NCBI RefSeq assembly: GCF_020075545.1
Contig: NZ_JAIQZK010000001.1
Coordinates: 682,001 to 746,000 of the forward strand
Direction: 5' to 3'
Source of the DNA: Nocardioides sp. TRM66260-LWL
GTDB lineage: Bacteria > Actinomycetota > Actinomycetes > Propionibacteriales > Nocardioidaceae
Length of the DNA: 64,000 nt
A program made the position numbers and the translations under genes. A model generated the notes under the pieces. The model was not told the origin of the DNA and did no database searches. It saw nothing but the letters and a program-made list of their open reading frames with translations. This document shows, one piece after another, positions 34,625 to 42,562 of the stretch. The first letter of the stretch is position 1. Each line of letters starts with the position of its first letter.

Positions 34625-35071
34625 ATGGTTTCCGGAATTGACCCCTCAGTGCTGCGCGCCGCTCGCGAGAAGGCAGGCTTGACCCAGCATGAGTTGGCGC
34701 GTCTCGTTGGTGCCGCTGGTGGGGAGCGCATATCTCGTTGGGAGCTGGGCGCGTCGGTCCCTCGGCCGGATTTCTTGGTGAAGCTTGCTAGAGCCCTCGA
34801 CATCCCGACCCTTCGTCTCATTCACATGGATGGTGAAGTTCCTGATCTCAGGGCACTTCGTTTGAAGGCCGGGCTGACGGTGCCCGAGCTGGCTGCGGCC
34901 GTCAACGTGGCTGTGCCGACCTACTACGCCTGGGAGCAAGGCCGTTGGACCCGACTCCCAGCAGCCACGCAGCGTGACAGCCTCGCCCGTGCGTTAGCGG
35001 ACACCATTGACGTCGTCGTCGCGGCCTTCCAGGAAGCCCGAGAGCAGCGTCTGCGGCGCGGGCAGCTCTAG
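34625..35071 (+). CDS. XRE-family regulator with two helix-turn-helix units
   Basis: 148 residues. The first HTH is LRAAREKAGLTQHELARLVG, continued by ERISRWELGASVPRPDFL. A second, weaker copy is LRALRLKAGLTVPELAAAV, continued by PTYYAWEQGRW. Tandem XRE units in one chain suggest one protein covering a full operator. It lies just upstream of the Tad-type pilus operon in the same direction and is a candidate regulator of it. Confidence 0.75.
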   Translation: MVSGIDPSVLRAAREKAGLTQHELARLVGAAGGERISRWELGASVPRPDFLVKLARALDIPTLRLIHMDGEVPDLRALRLKAGLTVPELAAAVNVAVPTYYAWEQGRWTRLPAATQRDSLARALADTIDVVVAAFQEAREQRLRRGQL

Positions 35072-35388
35072 CGCTGCAGATGAGCGGTCGCTCCGAGACT
35101 GTGCGTAATCCACAAGGGGAAATTCGTACCGAAAAGTCCGCATGATCTGTGGTCCCATGGACCTGGATGTTCGGTGCGTGCCAACGCTCAATCCCATCGG
35201 GGGGACTGGGCCACGCAACCACTTCCGGTCAGGACTCGGGCGATGACATCTCGGAATCGGTCAGCTGTGGATAGCGATTCGTTCGATAGAAGTGCACTAG
35301 TGTGTTTCTGTAGATTCGGGTTGGTGATGACCGCTCCCAGCGCGTCTTGGTACGTAGGTGATCGAGGCAGGAGAGGACTCGGGGATCC
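35072..35388 (+). promoter_or_regulatory. Leader region of the pilus operon (317 bases)
   Basis: No gene. It contains short palindromes (AGTGCACT and CACTAGTG overlapping near 35291-35301), a TTGGTG...TACGTA pair near 35319-35355 that could be a promoter, and a GAGAGGA RBS region before the ATG of the SAF protein. The operator candidates could be bound by the XRE protein encoded just upstream; this is inference. Confidence 0.35.
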
Positions 35389-36069
35389 ATGTCGATGAAC
35401 GCTGCTCAACAAGCACGGGACGAGGTTGGCGCCAGTATCAAGGCGCCTCCCGGCCACAACCATTTCCCACGGCTGAGGCGCCGCCGCAGGCGCTGGGTCC
35501 TGGCACTCTGCACGGCCCTTGTCGCTGCCGGCGGCCTGGGGAGCGCGTTCGCGTTCACCTCGGTTAACGACACCCAAGAGGTCCTGGTCGTCAGCAACGA
35601 CATCAAGCGAGGTGAGACCATCGAGGCAGGCGACCTCGCCGTCGTGCGGGTCAGCGTCGACCCGGCGCTCACCCCGGTCCCCGGCAGCCGGAAGGCCGAG
35701 CTCGAGGGCAGCCGCGCCGCCGTCGAACTGTGGGCCGGCACGCTGCTCACCGAGCAGGCAGTGGCCGACAATCTGGTGCCGGGGGATGGGGCGTCCTTGG
35801 TGGGCATCAGCCTGACTCCCGCCCAGATGCCGTCAGAGCCGCTCTACGGCGGCGACGTCGTCCGGATCGTCACCACGCCCGGCGATCAGGGCGAGATCAC
35901 CGACAAGGAGCCGGTCACGATAGAGGCCACCGTCGTTGGAGTTAGCCGGGTCGAAGAGACGGGGGAGACCGTCGTCGACGTCTCGGTGCCCGAAGCCGAG
36001 GCCGCCGACCTTGCGGCCCGCGCCGCCACCGGACGGGTCGCGCTCGTCCTGGACGCTCGGGAGCGCTGA
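35389..36069 (+). CDS. SAF-domain protein (CpaB/RcpC-like)
   Basis: 226 residues. A basic cytosolic start (RLRRRRRRW) and one membrane segment are followed by a SAF domain: VLVVSNDIKRGETIEAGDLAVVRV and AGTLLTEQAV, plus a second beta domain. CpaB-type proteins sit in the periplasmic part of Tad pilus machines and often bind wall sugars. First gene of a long same-strand run. ATG at 35395 is an equally good start. Confidence 0.75.
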   Translation: MSMNAAQQARDEVGASIKAPPGHNHFPRLRRRRRRWVLALCTALVAAGGLGSAFAFTSVNDTQEVLVVSNDIKRGETIEAGDLAVVRVSVDPALTPVPGSRKAELEGSRAAVELWAGTLLTEQAVADNLVPGDGASLVGISLTPAQMPSEPLYGGDVVRIVTTPGDQGEITDKEPVTIEATVVGVSRVEETGETVVDVSVPEAEAADLAARAATGRVALVLDARER

Positions 36070-36072
36070 GGC

Positions 36073-36912
36073 GTGGCGCTGATCGTCCTGGCCTCCGCGA
36101 GCGGTTCGCCCGGCGTGTCCACCACGGCGCTTGGGCTCACCCTCAACTGGCACAGACCCGTGCTGCTGGTCGACGCCGACCCGACCGGATCCTCCTCGGT
36201 CTTCGCCGGCTACTTCCAGGGCGCCCAGCAGCCGACGGGCGGCCTGATCAACCTCGCCCTCTCCCTGCGTGAGGGAGGACTGGCCGACGCATTGCCCCGC
36301 GAGACGCTGCTGCTGGACCCCGAAGCGCCGGCCGAGCGCTCGGCCTGGTTCCTGCCCGGTATCCGGTCCCACGAGCAGGCCCCCAGCCTGATGCCCCTGT
36401 GGGATCCGCTCACCGAGCAGCTGCGCGCCCTCGAGCGCAACGGCCAGGACGTCATCGTCGACGCCGGCCGGCTCGGGGTCGCCGGCTGGCCCCAGCCGCT
36501 CATCGCCGTCTCCGACCTGACCCTGCTCGTCATCCGCAGTTCGCTGCCGGCACTGGCCGGCGCCACCAGCTGGGCCAAGACCCTGCGAGGACAGTTCGCC
36601 GCGGTCGGTGGCCTGTCTCGTCTCGGGGTCCTCCTCGTCGACGAGGAACGGCGCTGGCCCACGGTGCCCACCGGAGCCCGCGTCCGCCCCTACACCGCAC
36701 GCCACATCGCCAAGGCCCTGCAGATCCCCGTGGTCTCTTCCGTGGACTGGGAGCCCGAGGTGGCCGAGGTCTACTCCCACGGCGCCCGCAAGCCACGCAA
36801 GTTCGAGTCCTCTGGACTGCTGCGCGGCTACCGAGCCAGCGCCGCGGCGATCGGTTCCATCCTCGGCGCCAACCAGGCCGCCCTCGCTCCCACGAACGGA
36901 GGCCACACATGA
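36073..36912 (+). CDS. MinD/CpaE-like ATPase without Walker A lysine
   Basis: 279 residues, GTG start 3 bases after the SAF gene. The fold follows MinD/ParA: IVLASASGSPGVSTTALGL (deviant Walker A), LLVDADPTGSSSV (Walker A'), VIVDAGRLG (Walker B) and LLVIRSSLPAL. The Lys expected at both signature positions of the P-loop is absent (SGSPGVSTT), so ATP hydrolysis is doubtful. CpaE-type proteins place Tad machines at the pole. Overlaps the tadA start. Confidence 0.7.
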   Translation: MALIVLASASGSPGVSTTALGLTLNWHRPVLLVDADPTGSSSVFAGYFQGAQQPTGGLINLALSLREGGLADALPRETLLLDPEAPAERSAWFLPGIRSHEQAPSLMPLWDPLTEQLRALERNGQDVIVDAGRLGVAGWPQPLIAVSDLTLLVIRSSLPALAGATSWAKTLRGQFAAVGGLSRLGVLLVDEERRWPTVPTGARVRPYTARHIAKALQIPVVSSVDWEPEVAEVYSHGARKPRKFESSGLLRGYRASAAAIGSILGANQAALAPTNGGHT

Positions 36913-38606
36913 GCACCAACGGACACCACCCAGACAGCTCGGGGACCAACGGCCGTGACCCGCTGCGCGCCGACGAGTGGCTTGAAGCACGCCACGCCGC
37001 GACCCGCGAGCAGACCTCACCGTTCGCCCGCGGCCGCGGCGCCAACGGCACGCCGCCGCCTCCGCCGCCGGTCGTCGAGGAGCACGACCCGACCTCTCTG
37101 CCGATCTTCGCCGGTGAGTGGACTAGCGAGCAGCACGCAGCGGCACGGGAGGGTCGCGCTCGCTCGGAGTTCAGCCTGCGCCCGCTGGTGACGCCGGCGG
37201 AGGACCACAGCCACGACGCGGATGGCGCTGATTCACGGGAGGTCGAGCTGGACTGGGAGCTGATCGCGCAGTACCGCGCGGAGATCTCGACGCGACTGAC
37301 CGCCCGGCTCGACAAGGAGGGTGGCCGGGTCACCGAGGAGGACCGCGAGCAGATGGGCCTCGACGTCATCGAGGAGTTCATCAAGTCCGAGGCCGAGACG
37401 CTGGTCTCCACCGGTCGGCCGCCATGGACGACCGGCCAGGAGAAGGCACTCAAGTCCGCCCTCCGCGCCGCCCTGTTCGGCCTCGGCCGCCTGCAGCCCC
37501 TGGTCGAGCGCGAGGACGTCGAGAACATCATCGTCATCGCCCGCGGCCCCGTCTGCTCGGTGTGGCTGGAGCTGCTCGACGGAACCCTGGTCGAGGCCGC
37601 CCCGATCGCCGACTCCGAGGGCGATCTGCGCGAGTTCCTCGCCGACCTCGGAGCCCGGCAGAACCGGCCCTTCACCGAGGCCCGCCCGCACCTGGACCTC
37701 CGGCTGCCCGGGGGAGCGCGGCTCGCGGCCGGCTCCTGGGTGATGGCCTACACCTCGGTCGTGATCCGGCGCCACGGCATGCGCGAGGTGTCGATGGACG
37801 AGATGGTCTACGACCGCAAGGCCTGCAGCCCGGTCCTTGCCGACTTCGCCGCCGGCTGCGTGCGCGCCGGCAAGAGCATCGTCGTCTCCGGCGTCCAAGG
37901 CAGCGGCAAGACCACCTGGGTCCGCGCCCTGGCTTCGTGCATCCCGCCCTGGGAGATGATCGGCACCTTCGAGACCGAGTTCGAGCTGCACCTGCACGAG
38001 CTCGTCGACCGGCACAAGATCGTCCACGCCTGGGAGCACCGCCCCGGATCCGGCGAGGTCGGCATCGACGGCCGCCAAGCCGGCGAGTTCAGCCTCGAGG
38101 AGGCCATCCACCACTCCTTCCGGTTCAACCTCGCCCGCCAGATCGTCGGCGAGGTCCGCGGCCCCGAGGTCTGGAACATGCTCAAGGCCATGGAGTCCGG
38201 CCCGGGCTCGATCAGCACCACCCACGCCCGCAGCGCCGAGCACACCATCGAGAAGCTCGTCTCCTGCGCCATGGAAAAGGGCCCCCAGGTCACCCGCGAG
38301 CTGGCCATCAGCAAGCTCGCCGCCGCGATCGACATCGTGATCTACCTGCGCTCGGAGGTCATCCCCAACCCCGACGGCACCTTCCGCAAGCAGCGCTGGG
38401 TCGAGGAGGTCCTGGTCGTCCAGCCCAGCATCGACGCCGCCAGGGGATACGCCACCACCCCGATCTTCGCGCCCAACCAGCTCGGCCAGGCCGTCGCGAC
38501 CGGCAAGCTCGACAACTTCCTCGCCCAGGAGCTGGCCCGCCACGGATTCGACCTCGAGGCGTACACGGCCGAGTCCCAGGCCAACCCGGGGGTGGCCACC
38601 TCATGA
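36909..38606 (+). CDS. tadA: TadA/CpaF-type secretion ATPase
   Basis: 565 residues, longer than the usual 430-480 because of a disordered Pro/Glu-rich N-terminus (about residues 1-110). The core holds Walker A GVQGSGKTT (328-336), the FETEFELHL acidic box, Walker B RQIVGEVRG (410-418) and the His box STTHAR (436-441). It powers assembly of Flp/Tad pili or type II-like export. Related CpaF/VirB11-type proteins also occur in actinobacterial conjugative elements, so pilus versus conjugation is open. Confidence 0.88.
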   Translation: MSTNGHHPDSSGTNGRDPLRADEWLEARHAATREQTSPFARGRGANGTPPPPPPVVEEHDPTSLPIFAGEWTSEQHAAAREGRARSEFSLRPLVTPAEDHSHDADGADSREVELDWELIAQYRAEISTRLTARLDKEGGRVTEEDREQMGLDVIEEFIKSEAETLVSTGRPPWTTGQEKALKSALRAALFGLGRLQPLVEREDVENIIVIARGPVCSVWLELLDGTLVEAAPIADSEGDLREFLADLGARQNRPFTEARPHLDLRLPGGARLAAGSWVMAYTSVVIRRHGMREVSMDEMVYDRKACSPVLADFAAGCVRAGKSIVVSGVQGSGKTTWVRALASCIPPWEMIGTFETEFELHLHELVDRHKIVHAWEHRPGSGEVGIDGRQAGEFSLEEAIHHSFRFNLARQIVGEVRGPEVWNMLKAMESGPGSISTTHARSAEHTIEKLVSCAMEKGPQVTRELAISKLAAAIDIVIYLRSEVIPNPDGTFRKQRWVEEVLVVQPSIDAARGYATTPIFAPNQLGQAVATGKLDNFLAQELARHGFDLEAYTAESQANPGVATS

Positions 38607-39544
38607 GTACCGCATCGTCAGCGTTCCTGCCCGCCGTCTTCGGCGCCCTCATCGTCATCGGCCTGATCGGGATGGTCTACGCGCTGATCCCGGCGCCCCC
38701 GAAGCCGCCGCGGCCGGTGCGGGCCCTCACCCCGTTCGGGCGGCTGGGGAAGTGGTTCGTCCGGCTCGATCGGCGCACCCGGATGCTGATGGGCGGCGGT
38801 TCCGTGGCCGGTCTCCTGGTCGCGTTGGTGACCGGCTGGGTGATCGCGATCGTGCTCGTCCCGGCCGGGATCATCGGTATCCCGCTGCTACTCACGCCTC
38901 CGCCGGCGGCCGCCAGCATCGAGAAGCTTGAGGCGCTCGAGGAGTGGACGCGGTCCCTCTCAGGCAAGCTGACCGCCGGCCAGTCCCTGCGCTCGGCGCT
39001 GATCAAGTCCCTGCAGTCCGCGCCGGCGCCGATCGAGCGCGAGGTCGGACTGATGGTCTCCCGGCTGTGGGACAACACCACGACCACCGAGGTCGTGCTA
39101 CGAGCCTTCGCCGAGGACCTCAACGACTCCACCGGCGACGTCGTGGCCAGCCAGCTGATCCTGGCCGCCAGCGGCCGTGGCCAGGCCGGTCTGTCGAAGG
39201 CCCTGGACGCCCTGGCCGAGACCGTCGCCTCAGACGTGCGCGCCCGCCGCCAGATCGCCGCCGACCAGGCCAAGCCCCGCACCACCGCCCGCACCGTCAC
39301 CGTGATCACCCTCGGGATGCTCGGCATGCTCGCCTTCACCGGCGACTACATCGAGCCCTACGGGACACCGCTGGGCCAGGTCATCCTCGCCGTCCTTCTC
39401 TCCGCCTACGTGGCCACGCTGCTGTGGATGCGCCGGATGGCGGTCGCCAAGCCGCTCCCGAGGTTCCTCGACCTCCCGGCCCGCAACGCGCACCGTGCCG
39501 CCCAGCGCACGGCACCGGTCGAGAACCAAGAAGCACTCGCATGA
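38603..39544 (+). CDS. tadB: TadB-like type II secretion F protein
   Basis: 313 residues. N-terminal membrane segments (AVFGALIVIGLIGMVYAL, VAGLLVALVTGWVIAIVLVP) are followed by the T2SSF helical domain (LEEWTRSLSGKLTAGQSLRSAL, then GDVVASQLILAASGRGQAGL) and two final segments. TadB and TadC form the inner-membrane platform on which TadA acts. It overlaps tadA and the next gene by four bases each. Confidence 0.82.
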   Translation: MSTASSAFLPAVFGALIVIGLIGMVYALIPAPPKPPRPVRALTPFGRLGKWFVRLDRRTRMLMGGGSVAGLLVALVTGWVIAIVLVPAGIIGIPLLLTPPPAAASIEKLEALEEWTRSLSGKLTAGQSLRSALIKSLQSAPAPIEREVGLMVSRLWDNTTTTEVVLRAFAEDLNDSTGDVVASQLILAASGRGQAGLSKALDALAETVASDVRARRQIAADQAKPRTTARTVTVITLGMLGMLAFTGDYIEPYGTPLGQVILAVLLSAYVATLLWMRRMAVAKPLPRFLDLPARNAHRAAQRTAPVENQEALA

Positions 39545-40455
39545 CCGGCCTGCAGATTGCCCTCGCCAGCGGTGCCCTCCTCGGGCTGGCCCTCGCCCTG
39601 CTCGTGTGGCGTCTCGCGCCGTCTGACCCTGATCTGGTCGATGCCCTGGACCGTCTCTCGCCCGACCACGTCGTCCCTCGCCGCACCGCCCACGGCCTCG
39701 ACGACGCCGCAACCGACACTGGATCGGCCGTCGACCGGATCGGTCTGTGGGCGATGAAGAACCTGCCCGGTGGTGCCTGGGCACACACGCCCCGCAAGGA
39801 CCTGGCGCTCCTGCAGATCAGCGAGACCCGGTTCTACGGCGAGAAGGTCGTCTGGGCGATGCTCGGCCTGATCATGCCGCCGCTGCTGGCCGCGTTCTTC
39901 ACGATGATCGGTCTCCCGCTGCCGTTCGCGATCCCCACGCTCGGCTCGCTGGCCCTGGCCGCCCTGTTCTGGTTCATGCCCAACTACAACGCCACCGATG
40001 ACGCCAAGAAGGCGCGCATCGAGTTCAACCGCGCCCTCGGCGCCTACATCGACATGGTCGCCACCGGCGTCCGCGACGGCTCCAGCGGCCAGCAGGCGCT
40101 GCGCTCGGCCGCCGAGGTCGGCGACACCTGGGTGTTCAAGCGGATCGAGAGCGAGCTGCGCCGCGCCCGCTACATGACCCGCGCACCGTGGGACTCCCTG
40201 CACCGTCTGGCCGACGAGCTCGGCGTCCCCGAGCTCGACGACCTCGCCGACATCATGCAGCAGTCCGGCCAGGACGGAGCCCAGATCTACAACAATCTCC
40301 GGGCCCGCGCAGCCGCACTCCGCTCGGCGATGCTCAGCGCCGAGGTCGGCAAGGCCAACGCCACCTCCGAGCGCATGTACATCCCCGCCAGTCTGCTTGG
40401 CGTCGTCTTCATGGCGATCCTCGTCGCCCCCTCGATGCTCCGCTTCACCACCTGA
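39541..40455 (+). CDS. tadC: TadC-like type II secretion F protein
   Basis: 304 residues. Membrane segments are at about residues 5-22, 105-140 and the C-terminus (ASLLGVVFMAILVAPSML), and the soluble T2SSF domain reads ALGAYIDMVATGVRDGSSGQQAL and VPELDDLADIMQQSGQDGAQ. It is the partner of TadB. After it comes a 71-base gap with a strong GGAAGGAAG RBS leading to the small pilin-like gene, which suggests a translational boost for the pilin. Confidence 0.82.
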   Translation: MTGLQIALASGALLGLALALLVWRLAPSDPDLVDALDRLSPDHVVPRRTAHGLDDAATDTGSAVDRIGLWAMKNLPGGAWAHTPRKDLALLQISETRFYGEKVVWAMLGLIMPPLLAAFFTMIGLPLPFAIPTLGSLALAALFWFMPNYNATDDAKKARIEFNRALGAYIDMVATGVRDGSSGQQALRSAAEVGDTWVFKRIESELRRARYMTRAPWDSLHRLADELGVPELDDLADIMQQSGQDGAQIYNNLRARAAALRSAMLSAEVGKANATSERMYIPASLLGVVFMAILVAPSMLRFTT

Positions 40456-40526
40456 CCGACCTCACACCGACCGCGAGAACCCCGGTCACCCAGACCGCAA
40501 CACCCGAACAGGAAGGAAGAACCCCG

Positions 40527-40730
40527 ATGTTGAAGCTCTTCATCGCCCTCCAGTTGGCGGCGCTCACCGTACTCGCTTCCCTAGAGGACCGCGTCACCAG
40601 GCAGCGCGACGAGCGCGGCTCCGTCACGATCGAGCAGGTCATCTGGGCCGGCGCAGTGATTGTCATCGTCGGCATCGTCGTCGCGGCCATCAAATTCTTC
40701 GTGACCAGCGAGTCCGCCAAGATCAAGTAG
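40527..40730 (+). CDS. Small Flp-pilin-like protein
   Basis: 67 residues. An amphipathic start is followed by RQRDERGSVTIEQ and one membrane helix (VIWAGAVIVIVGIVVAAI), then a short charged tail. The Gly-Ser-x-x-x-Glu arrangement directly before the helix is that of class III prepilins cut after Gly, with Glu at +5. It is the best candidate for the major pilin of the system, consistent with its own strong RBS (GGAAGGAAG) and the gap before it. Confidence 0.65.
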   Translation: MLKLFIALQLAALTVLASLEDRVTRQRDERGSVTIEQVIWAGAVIVIVGIVVAAIKFFVTSESAKIK

Positions 40731-40747
40731 CCGGAACCGACCTCGCC

Positions 40748-41146
40748 ATGTTCGCCAGCCTCCACCGCCGCCGCAGCCGGGACGAGCGCGGGTCAGTGAC
40801 CATCCAGATGGTCTTCCTGATGCCCGCGCTCTTCCTGCTGATGTTCCTCGGCCTCCAGGGCGCCCTGTACTACCACGCGAAGCAGGTAGCGCTCGCGGCC
40901 GCGCAGGAGGGCGCCCGCGAGGCAGGCAGCGAGACCGGCACCCGAGAGTCCGGTCTGGCAACGGCGAACACCTTCCTCAACCACGCCGGCGGCTCCGACG
41001 TGATGACGTCGACGAGCGTCTCGGGGTCACGCACCACGACCACCGCGACGATCACGGTCACGGGCAAGTCCCTGAGCGTGATTCCGGGGTGGCACGTCAC
41101 CGTCTCCCAGAGCGCCAGCGTGCCGGTCGAGAGGCTCACCGAATGA
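40748..41146 (+). CDS. TadE-like minor pilin 1
   Basis: 132 residues. RSRDERGSVTIQMVFLMPALFLLMFLGL gives the TadE signature: a prepilin-type cleavage region and one helix. The outer domain is Thr/Ser-rich (SGSRTTTTATITVTG). TadE proteins are minor pilins that cap or start the fibre. Here the Glu after the cleavage region is Gln, unlike the small pilin. Confidence 0.72.
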   Translation: MFASLHRRRSRDERGSVTIQMVFLMPALFLLMFLGLQGALYYHAKQVALAAAQEGAREAGSETGTRESGLATANTFLNHAGGSDVMTSTSVSGSRTTTTATITVTGKSLSVIPGWHVTVSQSASVPVERLTE

Positions 41147-41592
41147 CCAGGTGGACCAGCTGGCGGCGCAGGCGCCGGGACGAGCGCGGATCGGTGGCGA
41201 TCGAGGCCGCGATCGGCGTCCCGGCCTTCGGCCTGTTCATCGCGATGATCATCCTCGGCGGCCGCGTGGAGATCGCCAAGCAGTCGGTGGAGGCAGCAGC
41301 CTACGAAGCAGCCCGAGCCGCCTCCATCGAGCGGACCCAGAACGAGGCGATCAGCTCTGGCAAGTCCGCGGCCACCAGCAGCCTGCACGACCAGGGCCTG
41401 CAGTGCGCGACCACCAACGTCACGGTCAACGCTGCGGCGTTCAACGCGCCACTGGGCACCACCGCCCAGGTGACGGCCACGGTGACCTGCAAGGTCGACG
41501 TCGCCGACCTGGCCATCCCCGGCCTGCCGGGGACCAGGACGATCACCGCGACCGCCAGCAGCCCCGTCGACGCCTACCGGGAGCGCCGATGA
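41143..41592 (+). CDS. TadE-like minor pilin 2
   Basis: 149 residues. The DERGSVAIEAAIGVPAFGLFIAMIILGGR segment has the conserved Glu, followed by a helical YEAARAASI stretch typical of TadE/TadF, and an outer beta domain containing two Cys (LQCATTN and VTCKV) that could form a disulfide. The extracytoplasmic DsbA/VKOR pair of this window could act on it. Overlaps neighbours by four bases. Confidence 0.72.
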   Translation: MTRWTSWRRRRRDERGSVAIEAAIGVPAFGLFIAMIILGGRVEIAKQSVEAAAYEAARAASIERTQNEAISSGKSAATSSLHDQGLQCATTNVTVNAAAFNAPLGTTAQVTATVTCKVDVADLAIPGLPGTRTITATASSPVDAYRERR

Positions 41593-42038
41593 TCAGCCAG
41601 CTGCGCCGCCTCCTGGCGGGCCGGGCCCGCGACGAGCGCGGCTCCATCAGCGTGTGGTTCGCGACCGCCTCGTTCGCGATGATCATTCTCGTCGGGATGG
41701 CCGTCGACCTCGGCGGCAAGGTTCACACCCAGCAGCAGGCCCGCAGCGCCGCTGCCCAAGCCGCCCGCACCGGCGCCCAGGAGGTCCAGGGCTCGACCGC
41801 GGTGCGCGGCGAGGACCTCCGCGTCGACATCAACGCCGCCAAGGCGGCCGCGATGGACTACCTCCACGCCGCCGGCGTGGAAGGCAACGCGCGCGTCGTC
41901 GACGGCGACACCCTGATCGTCACCACCACCGACTCCTACACCAGCAAGTTCCTCGGGATCATCGGCCTGGACACCATGCAGGTCACCGGGGAGGCGTCCG
42001 CGCGGCTCATCCGCGCCGAAGGAGGCATCGAGAGATGA
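41589..42038 (+). CDS. TadE/TadG-like pseudopilin
   Basis: 149 residues. ARDERGSISVWFATASFAMIILVGMAVDLGGKVHTQQQAR matches the TadG N-terminal pattern (TadG proteins are usually much longer, with a von Willebrand domain that is missing here). The rest is AQAARTGAQE and a small domain with the repeat VTGEASARLI. Last of four consecutive proteins sharing the DERGS motif. Confidence 0.68.
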   Translation: MISQLRRLLAGRARDERGSISVWFATASFAMIILVGMAVDLGGKVHTQQQARSAAAQAARTGAQEVQGSTAVRGEDLRVDINAAKAAAMDYLHAAGVEGNARVVDGDTLIVTTTDSYTSKFLGIIGLDTMQVTGEASARLIRAEGGIER

Positions 42039-42505
42039 CCACGCCCACCCACCCCACCCTGGGCCAGCGGCTCACCGGACTCGCGGCCGCGGCCGCCGTG
42101 CTCGGCATCCTCGTCGGGCTCCCTGCCCTGTTCCTCGCCATCGGTGCCAGCCCGATCCCCGACCAGGTCCCGACCCTGGACAGCATCAAGAACGCGCTCC
42201 TGGCGCCCGACGACGGCACGCTCGTCCTCGGCCTGTTCAAGGTGGTCGGCTGGGCCGCGTGGGCCTTCATGGCGCTCAGCCTCGTCGTGGAGGCCATCGC
42301 ACGGCTCCGCAACATCCAGGCGCCCCAGCTGCCGGGCCTCCGGCTGCCGCAGGCCGGCGCCCGGAACCTGATCGGGCTCGCGGCACTGCTGTTCATCGCC
42401 GCACCCATCACTGCCCAGGCAGCCACCGCCGCTCCCGCCGCTGCCGCCCCGGCCGCGGTGAGCCACGTCCACGCCGGCGCCGTCGACCAGGCGCCCGTTC
42501 AGTAG
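42035..42505 (+). pseudogene. N-terminal part of a LysM-BTAD protein, ended by an in-frame amber codon
   Basis: 156 codons. Three membrane segments (LTGLAAAAAVLGILVGLPALFLA, LVLGLFKVVGWAAWAFMALSLVV and NLIGLAALLFIAAPITAQAA) are followed by an Ala/Pro linker cut by TAG at 42503-42505. The same frame continues without a break as acidic/basic linker and then the LysM repeats at 42563. Related proteins in actinobacterial conjugative elements carry membrane segments before the LysM part, so I read this as one gene interrupted by CAG to TAG, by a nonsense change, read-through codon or sequencing error. Confidence 0.55.
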
Positions 42506-42562
42506 GACGTCAAGGTCGAGACGAAGCAGGAGCGCCAGGCGCCCAAGACCGTCGACCACGCC

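Noticed and set aside
36909-38606. Calling the secretion ATPase VirB11 of a conjugation system rather than TadA
   Set aside because: It is followed by TadB, TadC and TadE-like genes in order, which fits the Tad arrangement better; the VirB4-type ATPase lies in the other operon.
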